Of a DNA stretch of 64,000 nt, positions 1-12,639 are shown in pieces. A model generated the notes under the pieces. The model did not search any database. It was not told the origin of the DNA and saw nothing but the letters and a program-made list of their open reading frames with translations. The stretch is taken from assembly GCA_004154925.1 (NCBI GenBank), contig QJNS01000036.1, positions 124,001 to 188,000 on the forward strand. The letters are read 5' to 3'. Both the position numbers and the translations under genes were made by a program. Position 1 is the first letter of the stretch. Every line of letters starts with the position of its first letter. This DNA comes from Monosporascus cannonballus (Eukaryota > Ascomycota > Sordariomycetes > Xylariales).

Positions 1-2217
1 ACAAACATTCGCCAAAGTCCCTGGAGCAACCAGTCACCAACCAGGTTTGAGGTGTTGCCATAACTGAGGGTTGATAGGTAAACTGGGGAAGGAATCTGTT
101 CCTAGGTGGCTGTTTTCGCTGTAAGCATTATAGATCGAGACTTTGATTGCGAGGACCACGACAAATATTAAGGTAGCGGAGCACGACCAGCAGCAACTAC
201 CTAGGAGCGAATATTTAGTATCTAAAGCATTGCGGAGATCGAAGATACCACTTAGGGTAATGTGCAATGAAATAAGACCTTGTAGTTAGCAGGTGGATAT
301 TAAGGCTCCCAGCACTAGCATCACCTACGATTATTACCTAGGTGTTGGTTGGTTGTGTGGTGTAGGTGGAAATGGTCAGCAAGGTGCATAACTGTAGGGT
401 TTAAGCCGGGTACATTAACCGCCTTTAAGTTTCCGGCGGTCTGGTCTAAAATCACAGCATTGCCATTGCTTGTGTGCCTTACGGGCAACGTAGGAGTTAT
501 AGGGTTTAAGCTTCCCCCCGATTATCCCATATGTTGCCGAATATGTCAATTTCCAACGCAAGCAGATTAAGCGCTAAGGACGAATCTATCGTTGCACTGC
601 TTATCATTAAGCCTGAACCAGTCTTTTTAACCCAGTTACGAACGAGCCAATAGCAGATTCGTGGTTCCATCCGGTAGGAGGAGAATACTGTGTGAGTCTG
701 TCAAGAGAAGTTGCGATACCCCTTTCTGTGTCCCAGTGACCCACTGGCGAGGGCTCTACATGTATATACAAGGGGCTTTGCCCTCGAATAGCAGATAGGG
801 CAGATATTAAAGGTTATGCATTATTTACTTGCAAAGTAAGTTATGCTGTACGCTGATTTTCCTGCCGGTTACTCTGTTTACTACTTCCCGTAATACAATA
901 CCTTGCTCATTCAGGAGCCCTTGACCACAAACATCCAACTAGGGGAAGAATGTAGTCTTGGATATTCATAAACACAAAAGCCTCAAAAGACCCGTGGTTA
1001 CATTGCCCCCGCCGGAAAATAGCTGGAAAAAAGAGACGGAAATGAACCCTGAAAGGCGTGGTGATACTCCATATTCGCATATCTTGAAAGCGCACACCTG
1101 ATTCGAGCAAGGTGCCGTTCGGAATTATCGATTTGCAATTGCTCGAAACTGCTATAAAAAAAAGTAAGCGATGCCTAATTACAGGAGTTTGGCTACGTCA
1201 TTTTTCAACGCCACTTGGGATATTTGACAGCTTTTTATCTACCATCTTATTACAGATTCAGGGGTAGATGGTTGGGGCCAGTTGGTTAACTAAACTTCGC
1301 CGCGAGGAATGATAGAACTCCACCGTATAGGCCCTTCGCGTATGGAAGGAGGTCTCATTTCTATCGATATCTAGAATCCAACTATCTATTGTGCCTTGCA
1401 CATCGTTGGTTGCTCCAAGAGTCAACCGTGCTCCCGCACGCAGATGGTTAATAGAAGCGATGCCGAATTTAACTTTCCGGGCTGGGCTGGGAAAACGGAC
1501 AAGGGCATAGCGCGCAGTTACCTCGCGGGCGCTCGGCGGTCCGGTCCCCATCGAGCCCCCCGTTTCGGGGATGGTGGGGAGCAAGGCCCCCGCCGCGATT
1601 GATGAGCGACTTAAGGTCATCCGAGATCGCGGGACTCTCTGAGGTCCCCAGATGATACACCTAGAGCTAACCGTAGGACCAAGGTCGACACCTACGTCAT
1701 GAAACAGTCAACCTGGGCGAAAGAAATGGCCCAGTAACGTACAACCCCGGACAGAGGCCCTCGGGGGCACCCGGTTGCCCCTGGGCCGACCATTACGCAA
1801 GTCAAGGGGGGCCGCGAGAAATATATGCAGTGGCTTCAAAAACCCGCGCTGAAGGTAAGTCCTCCACTGCAAATTCTTGTTTAGCACGACTGATGTACTT
1901 CGAATTAGTACAATAGTACTATCCAAACCCAGGTAGATGGACTGGATTCTCGACGGCTACAAGTTTATAGTAGGTAGCCGACATTCATTCAACATTTATA
2001 AAACATGCCTCCTTGAAAACTCGTCTCGCCGTAACGACTCCTCGGCGCCTCTTACGGCCGGAAGCTTTTCTGGGGCGTATGAAACAGGCGAGTCCTTGGT
2101 TACTCCTTGCCGGGCACAAGTCTACCTAATCCAGAAAAACGAGATACAGGCGACCTAGTGCCACAGCCTAGACGAACCTCTAATCTTTTAAAACCCAGGA
2201 GAAGGGTCTAAGTGCGA
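1..2217. other. Intergenic region, no supportable gene
   Basis: This stretch has balanced base composition and only short open frames. None shows a recognisable domain, a consistent codon pattern or plausible splice junctions that would join frames. A 120-codon minus-strand frame at 1258-1620 is the longest, but I recognise nothing in it. The region could be intergenic DNA or the decayed remains of a gene. Confidence 0.5.
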
Positions 2218-3460
2218 TTATTGCTTCCAAGGCAAATCAAAAAGCCATTCGCCCAACAGTTTCTGGGACGCCGCAGTCTTGACCCGGGCATCCTTCATCG
2301 CCTCCTCCGAGCCATGCAGGGAAAGGGGAAGGTGGTCGAAGCCGTGAATCTGGTCGGGGACGAGCAGCCACTGCACGCTCCTGTGCCCCCCCTCCTCCAC
2401 GTGCCTGAACGCGAACCTCTCGTCGTCCAATATCAAAGGGTCCCCGCCCTCGGCCGCCGGCTCCTCCCGGCCCACCTTGTCCTCCAGCGCCGGCACGGGC
2501 CGTCCCGCGAGCTTGCTCGCCATGCGCCAACCCTCATGGGCTAGCTGGTCCAGCTCGATGCCGAGCAGGAACAGGTGCGGTGGCAGGGCTTCCCGCGGAG
2601 CGAAGTAGGGCGAGAGCAGGGGGTCACGGAGATCCTGGCCCACGGGGACGTAGGCCCAGTTGAAGTATGGCGACATGGTACTCAGGTAGTCCTTGCCCTC
2701 GCTGCGCCGCCCGGACCCCAGGCCGGGCTTGTAGGGGCGCGTTTTAACTTTCGCCGCCAGCGGTACCGTGAAGTCGACCACGGGGTACAGGGGCAGCGCG
2801 GCGCTCGGCTTTACTCTGTCGCGTACCGAGGCCAGCTGGCACACACTAAGCGTCAGGTTCCCGCCAGCCGAGAACCCGCCGACGGCCACGCGGGCCCGGT
2901 CGATGGGCAGGCTCTCGTCGTCCAGGGCGGCCAGCAGGAGCGCCTCGACGTCGTAGGTCGCGGTCGGGAACGACTGGTACGGCGCCTTGCGGTAGTTCAG
3001 CTCGATCACCAGCACGTCGTGCATCCGCGCGAAACCCGCATTCCACTCATCGTCGTTGTTCGCCGAGCCCACGGTGAACCCGCCGCCGTGGATCATGAAC
3101 AACGTCGGCAGCGCCTGAGCGGTGGAGCGGTCGTTCTGCGCGGGGAAGAAGATCCTGGAACGGGGTGAACCCGGTCAGTAAACCAACCCTGGAGCACTAA
3201 CGGTTTAACCACACCAAAGAGCTACGCTCCAACAGGTCAAGGTAGACGCACCTGATAGGCAAGGTTGGACGGCACTCATAAGTCTTCACCATGGTCGGCC
3301 GGTGGGGACAGGTAGGACGTGTAGAGCTCCATTCCATATACCACATAAGGGGCTTGATGAGAGCTAGTAGGGTGTACACGATCGCACCGCGTGACAGGCG
3401 TGTTAACAGAGGAAGCTGGGGCTGTTTGAGCGCCGCATATTCGGGTCCTGCTGTAGCCAT
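2218..3460 (-). CDS. Alpha/beta hydrolase, hormone-sensitive-lipase (abhydrolase_3) family esterase
   Basis: Two exons, complement(2218..3154, 3252..3460), give 381 residues. The 97-nt intron starts GTGCGT, has a TACTGAC branch site and ends TTCCAG. It is phase 2 and joins TLPIR to IFFPAQ without breaking frame. The family marker HGGGF (oxyanion hole) is at residues 92-96 and the nucleophile is Ser165 in GFSAGG. Asp272 in GIELDQ and His340 in IHGFDH complete the triad in the usual order. Residues about 24-42 are hydrophobic and could be a membrane anchor, so the enzyme may sit on a membrane. Members hydrolyse ester bonds in small lipophilic substrates; the substrate here is unknown. All catalytic residues are present, so it is probably active. 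The start at 3460 is the first ATG of the exon 1 frame that leaves the anchor intact. No biosynthetic neighbours are seen. Confidence 0.88.
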
Positions 3461-4330
3461 CTCCCAGAAGCCCCGCTGATCTTAAGGAGGAAGATAGTTT
3501 CGCCAAATGTGTCGATTCACCACTCCCAGGTTGAGGGCTGAACGCTAATGGTGCCAACTGCGGAGTCACGTGTGTTCGCCCGACTCTCTCCGTACCCGCG
3601 ACAGGATCAATGAATAATCTCTAACGGAACGACACCCAAGACAAGGTAGTTCAAGGCGTGAGGGGGAATGACCAGTGGGCAAGATATAATCTTGGCCGGC
3701 TAGTGTTGCCAATGGCTGCCTAATATGTATTCGGCACCGGCTTTTCGTGGCACCCGAGGTGGAAAACGGACGTGGAGCAGCCCCGAAGCCGAACCCTTGC
3801 GTTCTTCGATGAGGCTACGTCATACGCAATCTGCACGGCTTCTTGCGCGACCTTTTACTACTTCTTTAGCGTTTGGACACCCAAACCTGAAACCGTATTC
3901 GTCCTTTGGGAAAATCATAAACCGGACATATGAGGGTCTCCTGTACCTGTTCTGCAATGTACGCGGTCCAAGAGGGCCAGTTAGTGATGTTAAGAAGAGC
4001 GGACCCTGAAGTAGGTACACTAATCGACCAAATGGACCCGTGCGCTCGGACAACCCCGCCCCAAAACCCCGACCTATATTCCACCCATTTATACCTTCTT
4101 AATCCAATAACATAACAACCACCATATGGATTTGGATAAAGTTGTTTCCGTTTTTGTCGCCGACCGTCGGCCTAATCAGGAATTCAGTCCGGAAGCCCGG
4201 GCCTTCATGGTTGGAGCTGTAGTTGCAGATGTAACCCAGACCCGGGTAACCGAAGCTATGGAAACTGACCGTTAGCGTGTCGGGGAACAACTTTAACGCT
4301 TTATAACTTGTAGAACGGTCCATGACCTGT
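3461..4330. other. Intergenic region upstream of the hydrolase gene
   Basis: The 870 bp upstream of the minus-strand hydrolase contain short overlapping frames on both strands (for example around 3820-4115) but none that I can assign. The hydrolase promoter should lie here, just above 3460. Composition is balanced until the switch to AT-rich sequence near 4330. Confidence 0.45.
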
Positions 4331-5300
4331 TACGGGGACACCGTCGACACTTAATTTAAGGTCGCCTAATTTCGCATCTTTATTATTTAAACCGGCATTA
4401 TTCCCGGGATCCGTACCGTAAGCTTAAAAGTAAGGCGGGCACCAATATTAATGCATTAACAATAAAGCGCTTTTCTGCGGATTTGCATTAAGGAAATAAC
4501 GCGTTACAAAAAGGATTAATTTAATAGTTATTAACGTATTTAAACGGTTACGTTTTGCCAAAAAAAAAACCCTTAAATAAAATAACCGGAAATATTTTTT
4601 ATTAATGTTTTATTCCAATAAATATTCCATATAAAATATCTTCGGCCGCTCGGATTAATAAGTATTTCGTTTATTATTAAAGCGTTATAAGAAAAATTTA
4701 ATAAATCCGGAAAATTACGAAAAAGTTGTATTTTCTATCATAATTTAGGGAATATTTAGGGAATAATATAATAACGAAAAAATAAAGGCAATTTTTTCTT
4801 ATCGTTTTTTACGAGGAAAATCTAAATTCGTTCGGCGAAAAAATAATTTCCCGGCGTTATATCGAAATTTTCGAACGAGGCTTTTTTCCATTTTACGAAC
4901 TTAGTAATCCTTTTATTTAAAATAACTTTTTAATATATAAAGTTGCCGCCGTTAAGGAGTTTTTTAAAAATACGATATTTAAGTATTCGAATAGCTATTA
5001 TATTTGCCCGATCTAAATTTAATCGAATACCTTTGACAAGTTTTAAAGGATAAAATTTACGAAATTAAACCCGAATTCGGATATTTATTTCATAATAAAA
5101 AAACCGTTATTACGCATTCGAAATAATTAAAAATACATAATTATATTTTGATTTTTACTTTATAATAATACTTATTAAATTATTTTCTAATAAATTAAAA
5201 GCTATTTGTTACGCCCGAAACTGGTATACACGATTTTAAACAGCAGTTTCAGGGTTTCAAAATAATATATATAGCTTCTTAATTGGATACGTTTTAATAA
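4330..5300. repeat. AT-rich, RIP-like relic island
   Basis: Over roughly 1 kb the sequence becomes dominated by A and T, with many TTTAAA, TTATTA and AATAAT strings, no long open frames, and CpG-containing words such as TTCG and ACGTT still present. This matches the 39-64 kb block and contrasts with both flanks. The look is that of a short repeat fragment mutated by RIP. I could not identify the parent element. Boundaries are approximate. Confidence 0.6.
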
Positions 5301-6309
5301 AGATATGAATTGTTGAAGTTATAGGTCTAATATAGGAGGGGAGTGGATTGATGGGGGCGCACGGATCCATTTGGTCCCCTGGTCTAGAGTGGATAGATCT
5401 GATACTATGGGTATCAGGTAAAAGCTGTGGGTCACGCTAGTAACCACACCAGACAAATTTAGTATAGCTTCTACCTGGGTCGGCAACAGGCTGACGGCGA
5501 TCACGCCTTGAATAACAACATTTCACTGTTTAAACGATGGTGACCAGCATAACAGCAATCATAACCGTTATGTGCATATAAAACCATTAAACTAATAAAA
5601 GACAGTAAATTATGCAAGCGGATCTGTTAACCCGATATGGAAACCGCTGCGGGGCTTTAGCGCAGCGACTTGGGCCGTGTTTTAGGACTTGCCCCTAACA
5701 CCGTTGTAGCCGCGTTACGCCTCTCTTTGTTTATATTCAAAGCACTTCTCAGCGGATACGATATTCTATTTCGGCAAATGTACGTTGCTTGGGGAGTTGG
5801 TTGATAGGGGGCAGTGCCTAGGCAACAGTTTGAACCCCTCCATTCCATGGTAACAGCTCAGACCTTTCCACCACAACGGTGGCTACAACCTGCTCTTATG
5901 GAACTACACCAGAGAACAACAATAATTGATCTAATTTCACCGGATTTTTCATATCTATTGAATATATAAATCAGATAGTATTTGACATCAATCCCTATAT
6001 GTGTCATTAATGCATAGATATGGAACAGACCGTAGCGCTTGGTGTCCCTGCATCTCCAGCCTTAGACCATGATACTCACAACCGAGGGTCCACCTTCCGA
6101 GAAAGACGGGTCTGCCAAACCAAATCGGCCCTAGGAGCTTAATATTCAACTGAGCAATTATCTCGCAAATTTCTAGCAGTAACAGAGATGTATGGATGCA
6201 GCAGCTCCAGCTGTCTTAGCCACCGTCCAGTATCACACCCGTAGATGTTTCCCAGTTAAAATGCAGCAACAGCCAAGCACCCAGACACCTACCTACCAAC
6301 CAGCAAACC
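5301..6309. other. Intergenic region downstream of the PHAF1 gene
   Basis: About 1 kb lies between the AT-rich island and the stop codon of the minus-strand PHAF1 gene. I see no gene. The part next to 6310 should carry the PHAF1 3' untranslated region and polyadenylation site, but no single signal stands out. Confidence 0.45.
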
Positions 6310-7926
6310 TCAAAACACAGTAACGGCACTGACGACGCCGTTCTTCAACACCTCGAACACTAGGCCGGGGAACCCATAAAGTGTAGTCATCGAATCCTCG
6401 CTACCATCAAACTTCTTCGCCGCAAGGCCTCCACCGCTATCCTCCCAGCCGCCGAGGAATTCGCAGCTGCTACCTGGGCTGTCTCCCCAGCCCCGGTTGA
6501 GTACCATGCCGCGCTGTCGCTGTTTTGCGTCATCCTCTGACGGGTAAGTGTGGCTCCACTCATCCCGAAGCCGCTCCTCGATCTCGTTAAAGTGAGTCTC
6601 CGAATCGACGGCAGCGCCGGCTCCAGAGGGGTCCAGGTACGATATCTCCCAACGACAGCGGCGGTGCCGGTTGAAAGGATAGGAACCGGGCACGTTCGAA
6701 TGGAGTACTACCTTGGTAGCAACTAGCCGATCTGAGGTTCCGGCTTTGAGCAGGTTGTCCGCGAGCGCGGGGTCTTCGTTTGCCGCGGCCTCTTGCGAAG
6801 GGGGTTTTGGTGACGGCGGAACAGGCGGCGATATCAGGATGTCGAACCCGAGATAAAAGTAGTTGAAGAAGCATTCGCCAGAGACGTTGCCGATAAATTC
6901 ATCTTCAATAGCTTCATCGGCCGAGTCATCTGAACCAGTGTGTGCTGATGACTGGTCGGTATCGGTCAAGTCGTCGGGACGTTTGTAGTCCCCCCCCTGA
7001 GATCTCGACCTGCTATGACTCGCGGTCCGAGTCTTATGGATGTACATCCTCTGATCATTCTTTCGATATATGGCGTCCGGTGGACCCAGCTCCGCAACCA
7101 GGTCCTGCGGCGTAGTCTCTCCCAGGCTGATCCGGGATGACGAGCTAGTCCATTTCTTGAACAGCTGCAGTCTGCCGCCACCATGTATTTTGACCAGCGA
7201 TATCTCGTCGGGAATGACGTCCTTGTTTTTGTTGAAAAGGAAGGACGATTTAACGCTGGGAAGAACTTCTGTCCATAACGTTTCGCGCGCATGGGCCCAT
7301 GACTTGCCACTGAATATGGCAACAGACGTAGCTGTCTGGCTGGTTGTCGTCGATAGTAGGTTGACAACATCCTTGTCAGGCGAGTAAGACGATGGGGGTA
7401 AAGGAAAACTAAAGGCGATGCCGGGATATGATAAGATGTAGGTCCCTAGCCCGCTTTTGCCATTGTCAGGAGGTGGTATGTACTCCCCAGCATATGTCGG
7501 CCCAAACAAGCGATGATAGACATTCTTGAAGGCAGGTCCGACAACAGCGTCTCCTGCTCCGCCTTGCGTATTACTCGGCCTCACGAGATCCTTCTCCTGG
7601 TAGGTGATGCGGCTCTTAGTGAAATCGATGACCTCTATGAGACGGAGGCGCTGCTCGGGACCATCAAATCGCAATCGTACGCCGTTCGCAGGCAGCGTTA
7701 GGATTACAGGTTCCGTCACCGGTTGTGTCGGCGAGTAAAGCAAGTCAAGTTTCGGGAAACGTTGGGGTTCGGCCTTCAATCGTGTTAGGGTGTCATGGAG
7801 TGAGGAGCCAAGTACTGCACATCTTCGATGTTAGCATCTCTATAAGAAGGATGAATGTTGTGGCCAGGACTAACCGAGAAAACCAAGGCCGAGGTTCGGA
7901 TGGAGAGCCGCGGTGAAGAGAGCCAT
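6310..7926 (-). CDS. PHAF1 / UPF0183 family protein (C16orf70 homologue)
   Basis: Two exons, complement(6310..7814, 7875..7926), encode 518 residues. The 60-nt intron begins GTTAGT and ends GTGCAG, is phase 1, and joins a 17-codon first exon (MALFTAALHPNLGLGF) to VLGSSLHDTLTRL. This restores the conserved N-terminus of the family (PF03676). Family-like segments are the block up to residue 80, YPGIAFSFP (about 147-155), LGPPDAIYRKND (about 260-271) and FFNYFYLGFDIL (about 333-344). A Ser/Asp-rich insert at about 281-323 is probably disordered and helps explain why the protein is longer than the human one (about 420 residues). The human protein pairs with BCAS3 and binds phosphoinositides at the forming autophagosome; a similar role here is inference. 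It is divergent from the kinesin gene. Confidence 0.88.
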
Positions 7927-8897
7927 GTTGAGCACCGACTAACATAAGGGACGCTGGTTTCGGCATCAAGAGGGAAGAAGATATAGATGACTACAAAGCT
8001 TCAAGTAAGCTATTAAAACTCATCCAGCATCGGTCGGATCCATGAAGGACAATCGAGATAGAGAAGAGTCTGTGTGTGTATTATAGTAAGTGCTCTAGGG
8101 TAGTAGTTATATTCATGCGTTATCTAAGGGAGGGGGACAGATGTATGTATGTCTGGTTAGGGGGAAATGGAAAGGGTAGTTCAGACCGGTAAGCTCTTTG
8201 TTGAAGTACGACACAATCAAGCTTGGTCGGTCAGAGCAGAATCCTGAACTGAAAGCCACTACGTACAACTGCTGTTGGGGATGATGATGCCGATGAAGCA
8301 GTAGATGCATGATATGCGTGTAGGGGGCACAAGGTCACAAGGGGTCTCCACTGGTCATTCAAATGGCGGGGCTGATCAAAGTCTAGGCGGGCACTGGAGC
8401 CAAGGTTGAGACGTCATTTGACAGCTCCCCTCTCTGGGATGGGACCCCTATGCAAGGGCGCTTTCCCCTTTCAGCGATGATAATCCGTGACATGCGGGCC
8501 AGCGTGGTCTGACTCCCGCAAACATGCTTATCTGCCATCATCCTTATCGTCCTTATCGCCTTATCGCTCTTATCGTGCGTTGTCACAAGAAAGCTAGCCG
8601 GCTGAAAGACACTAGCGTCGCCACGGCAACGCACAGTGTTATTCTCTCTGTTGATAGTATCGAGATATTGTGGGGCACCACCCCCGAACGATCTCGCCGC
8701 GCTTGACTTGGATCACACAAATGCAAGCCACCTTTAATGACATTGCATATCCATTCTAAGTATCATTGTCTTACATCTGAATTCGCGATTTCTTACGAAT
8801 GCGCCGTATCGTCTTCCTGTCCAACATACTGAACTTGTTTACAGAAAAGGACGAAGGTTAGCCGTACGTCTGACCAGTATAAACAACAACAACAACA
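7927..8897. promoter_or_regulatory. Divergent promoter interval between PHAF1 and kinesin-5
   Basis: The 971 bp between the two start codons must contain both promoters. The sequence just before the kinesin ATG is a CAA-repeat leader (CAACAACAACAACAATG), common in fungal 5' untranslated regions. No classical TATA box is obvious. A cluster of GATAAG sites lies at 8525-8577 (separate entry). The short frames here are not convincing genes. Confidence 0.55.
8525..8577 (-). promoter_or_regulatory. Cluster of five GATAAG motifs
   Basis: CTTATC occurs five times in about 53 bp on the plus strand, so GATAAG occurs five times on the minus strand. The last four are spaced about 8-11 bp apart and are followed by G (CTTATCG). 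GATAAG fits the HGATAR site of fungal GATA factors (nitrogen, iron and light regulators). The cluster lies 322-374 bp upstream of the kinesin ATG and about 600-650 bp from the PHAF1 ATG. It might equally be a simple degenerate tandem repeat; binding is inference. Confidence 0.4.
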
Positions 8898-11800
8898 ATG
8901 CAGAGTCGCTCCCAACGGGGTCAAAGGCCTTCGGTGGCCTCCACCCGCACGCGGTCTTCCGGCATAGCTACGCGCGCTGGGACATCCAAACCTCAGACGA
9001 AAAGAGTATCTGCACTTCGAACACCAGGACCGAGTCGTACCACCATTGCTGCACGGATTGATCGCACTGCTGCTCCGTCACCCGCGGAGTCGCTGGCCTC
9101 TGCCGCCACCACCGGAAATAAGCGCAAAGAACGCGACTTCGATCTAGAACTTGGCGAGGAAACCAATATCAATGTCGTCGTGCGTTGCCGAGGACGCAAT
9201 GAGCGGGAGGTCCGCGAGAACAGCGCCGTCGTCGTCGAAACCGAAGGCGTCAAGGGGAAGCTGATCGAATTATCACTGGGTCCGAATGCGCTCAGCAATA
9301 AGACCTACAACTTCGACCGCGTCTTCTCCCAAGCCGCAGACCAAGCCATGGTATACGATGACGTTGTCAAGCCGATCCTAGAAGAGGTACGTCGAGCACC
9401 CATGCTGACATTAACAGCGCTGACTAACAGTATGGTCTTAGATGCTTGGCGGATATAACTGTACAATATTTGCGTATGGCCAAACCGGCACCGGCAAGAC
9501 GTACACCATGTCAGGCGATATGAATAACCATCTTGGGCTCTTGTCCGACGAAGCTGGGATTATTCCTCGCGTACTGCAGAACCTTTTCAACAAGCTGGAG
9601 AACGAGGACACTGAGAGCTTTGTGAAGTGCTCCTTCATCGAGCTCTATAATGAGGAGCTTCGAGACTTGATAACCAGGGACGACAGCGCTAAGCTGAAGA
9701 TATTCGACGACACCTCCCGCAAGGGCCATGCCACAACTGTAGTTCAGGGTATGGAAGAGTCTCACATCAAGAGTGCGGCCGAAGGCATCAAGTTACTCCA
9801 AGAGGGAAGTTTAAGACGACAGGTGGCCGCTACGAAGTGCAACGACCTTAGCAGTCGCAGTCATACTATTTTCACGGTTACTGCTTGTATCAAGAAGTCG
9901 TCCGGAGAAGACGGCGAGGATTATGTATGCGCCGGGAAGCTGAACCTGGTCGACCTCGCAGGTAGCGAGAACATCCAACGTTCTGGTGCCGAAAACAAGC
10001 GGGCGGCGGAGGCCGGACTCATCAACAAGAGTTTGCTTACCCTCGGACGTGTCATCAATGCGCTCGTCGACCGCAACTCGCATATACCCTACCGTGAGTC
10101 CAAGCTCACGCGTTTGCTACAAGACTCTCTCGGTGGGCGTACGAAGACTTGCATCATTGCTACTATCTCACCGGCAAAGAGCAACCTTGAGGAGACCATT
10201 TCCACTCTAGATTATGCTTTCCGAGCGAAGAATATCCGCAACAAGCCCCAGCTCAACCCGTTAATCAACAAAAAGACGATGCTCAGAGAGTTCACGCACG
10301 AGATTGAACGGCTCAAGAGTGAGCTCATTGCGACGCGACAGCGGAACGGCGTCTATCTATCCAACGAAAGTTATGAGGAGATGACCGTCGAGAGCGAATC
10401 TCGGAGGATTCAAAACGAAGAGCAGGCTGCCAAAATCTCAACCCTGGAATCCAATCTACGAAACAAGGTTCAGGAACTCTTCACGTTGACCTCTAGCTTC
10501 ATGGGTTTGAAGGAAGATCATGAGGCCACCAGGACTCAGCTTGACGAGACCAAGGGTGTACTCGATCAGACCGAGATTATCCTTGAAGCAACCCGTAGGT
10601 CTCTGGCTGAAGAGACCCACCTGCGCCATGCGCACCAGAAAACCGAGGAGCAGATGCACGCTATAGGGGGCGAGCTCATCAAGACGCTACAGACAACCGT
10701 CAGCCATGTCGGAGGCCTCCATGCGAAGAACAAGAGGAAATCTGACCTACAATCCTTGAATCGAAGCAATTGGAGGATGGCCCAGGACCAGGTATCTGAC
10801 ATCACATCTCTTGTGGAGAGCCGTGTAGAGGAGTTCCGGAACGAACAGGAACAGCACATATCCGCCATTTCCGAGCGCATGCAATCTTTTGTGCACGGAG
10901 AACTTGAGAAGCTCTCATCTACGCAGTCCTTCCTTAACGAGAACCTTGACCTCTTCGCGAAGTCTAAGATGGAGCTGATGGAGCAGAAGAACGCATCCAA
11001 GGACGAAATGGACGAAGTGCTGGAAGAGATCAAGGTTGTCCGGGATGGCATCAAAGATAGAGTCGGTGAGAGCCTCCAGGCTATAGCAACAGCCGCAGAG
11101 AGAATCGCCGCCGATGTGCTCAGCGAACTGAACACTTTCCACAACCAGCTGCATACTTCATATTCTTCCCTCGGAAAGGATTTCAAGTCGATATTCGAAG
11201 ATCTCACGAAGCATATCATATACCAGAAGAACGAATCCGATAGCCTCAGGCGGCAGCTTCAGGACGCTAGTGAGGCTATTGTTGATTCCAACGCGTCCGT
11301 CTCGGCCCATATTCAGGAGGTGGTGAACGAGGAGAGGAGACAGGCTGCCGAAGAGCGCAAGAACCTCTTAGCGCAGGTCGCATCTCTGATCAATTCCCAA
11401 GCAGAAGTCCAAGAGTCGCGCCTGGCCAACAAAGCGGCATCGATCCAGCAGAGTCTGCAGGAGAACAATAGCGCCTTTGAAGAGTCAGTAGCAGAGTATT
11501 CGCAGGGCATGGACGCGTGGAACGAGAAGGAGGGCCAACTGCTTGAGCAAGTTGCCAAATCAAGAGAAACGATGAAGACGAAGCTGAAGGATGATTGGAC
11601 GGTAAGGCCTCTTCCCATAATACCTCGACCATTGCTAACCATATTCAAGGCGGCGAATCAGCATAGCACCTCGATCCAAGGAACCACAAGATCGGTCCAT
11701 GCAGAGACAGTCCGAGTAGTGGATAAACAGATGAAGGACCTGCACGAGAAGATGACCTCACTGGATGACTTCGTCACTCGAGCCCGTTCGCAGAACGCGC

Positions 11801-12639
11801 AGCATCATGAGCAGCATACGAAATCGTTACAAAGCCTCTCGGCCACTGTCGAAGGTTCATATGCAAACATCAACAACCACTTCAAGACGACATTCTCCAG
11901 GGTACAGGATCTGGGTTCCGAGATGGGAGCAGATATTGACACTGCTCATGATTCCCTGGAACCTCTACCCGAGAACCTGTGTCAACCCCTAGCCGACCTC
12001 CGGGAGGACATCTCCAACACGGTCCTCCAGGAGTACCAATCGACCGGCGAAACCCCACAAAAGATGGCCTACCAGTTCCCGACCGAGCTCCCGCGCACCC
12101 GGCCCCACGAGTCGCTCCTTGCCAAGTTCAACGGAGTGCCATCGCCGAGCAAGAGAAGGGTGTTCGCCGACGCGGATCCGACGCTCTCAGAAAACCGCTC
12201 CCCGACGCGGAAGTTCGCATCCGAGCAGGTGTTCCCGCCCTCTGATCATCGAGGAGATCGCAATCCGCTGTCCATGAGCCTTCGGGAGGTGAATCCAAAT
12301 GTTAATACCACCACAACCACCGCACTCTCTAACTTCGACCCGCGCGCTAACGCCACGATCCACGGGTTTAGTAGCTCTGCTAGTAGCAGCCTCGGCGGCG
12401 TGAACAACAAAATAATAGACGCGGCGGATCTCACGCTGCCGCTGTTTAAGAAGCCCCGGTTGTCATCCACGAAATCCGGCGGGACGAGCGGCAAGAAGTC
12501 CATCAGCGCCGCCGCTGTCGCCGCGGGCGCCGAGGACAGGGAGAACTTCCCCCTGAGCCTCGCGTCCGTGATCCCCGGCGCCGGCCCCGAGGTGTTCTCC
12601 CAGAGCATCTCCAGGAGGAAGAGTCCGCGGTTGAATTGA
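8898..12639 (+). CDS. Kinesin-5 (BimC/Eg5-type) mitotic spindle motor
   Basis: Exons 8898..9386, 9442..11601 and 11650..12639 give 1212 residues. Intron 1 (55 nt, GTACGT, CTGACTAAC branch, TTAG) falls just before the P-loop. Intron 2 (48 nt, GTAAGG, GCTAAC, CAAG) is a multiple of three without a stop, so retention would add 16 residues. The N-terminal motor starts near residue 90, with P-loop GQTGTGKT at 176-183, switch I NDLSSRSH at 297-304 and switch II LVDLAGSE at 332-339; it ends near 430. A long coiled-coil stalk follows. A BimC box with TGETPQK (Thr1018) lies near the C-terminus; in the family this Thr-Pro is the Cdk1 site that targets the motor to spindles. Kinesin-5 tetramers slide antiparallel microtubules to separate spindle poles. 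All nucleotide-binding motifs are intact. The start at 8898 follows a CAA-repeat leader. Confidence 0.95.

Noticed and set aside
370..520. Two TAGGGTTTAAGC words that recall telomere repeats or MITE ends
   Set aside because: Only two dispersed copies, not in tandem (TTAGGG) arrays, and they differ from the MITE terminus after TAGGGTTT.
1258..1620. 120-codon minus-strand frame
   Set aside because: No motif, no family resemblance and overlapping frames on the other strand; length alone is not enough in balanced DNA.
2575..3168. 197-codon plus-strand frame across the hydrolase gene
   Set aside because: It is the antisense shadow of the GC-rich hydrolase exon, which has the catalytic motifs.
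10566..11219. 217-codon minus-strand frame inside the kinesin gene
   Set aside because: Antisense shadow of the coiled-coil coding sequence, rich in Ser and Leu as expected for the reverse of Glu/Lys codons.
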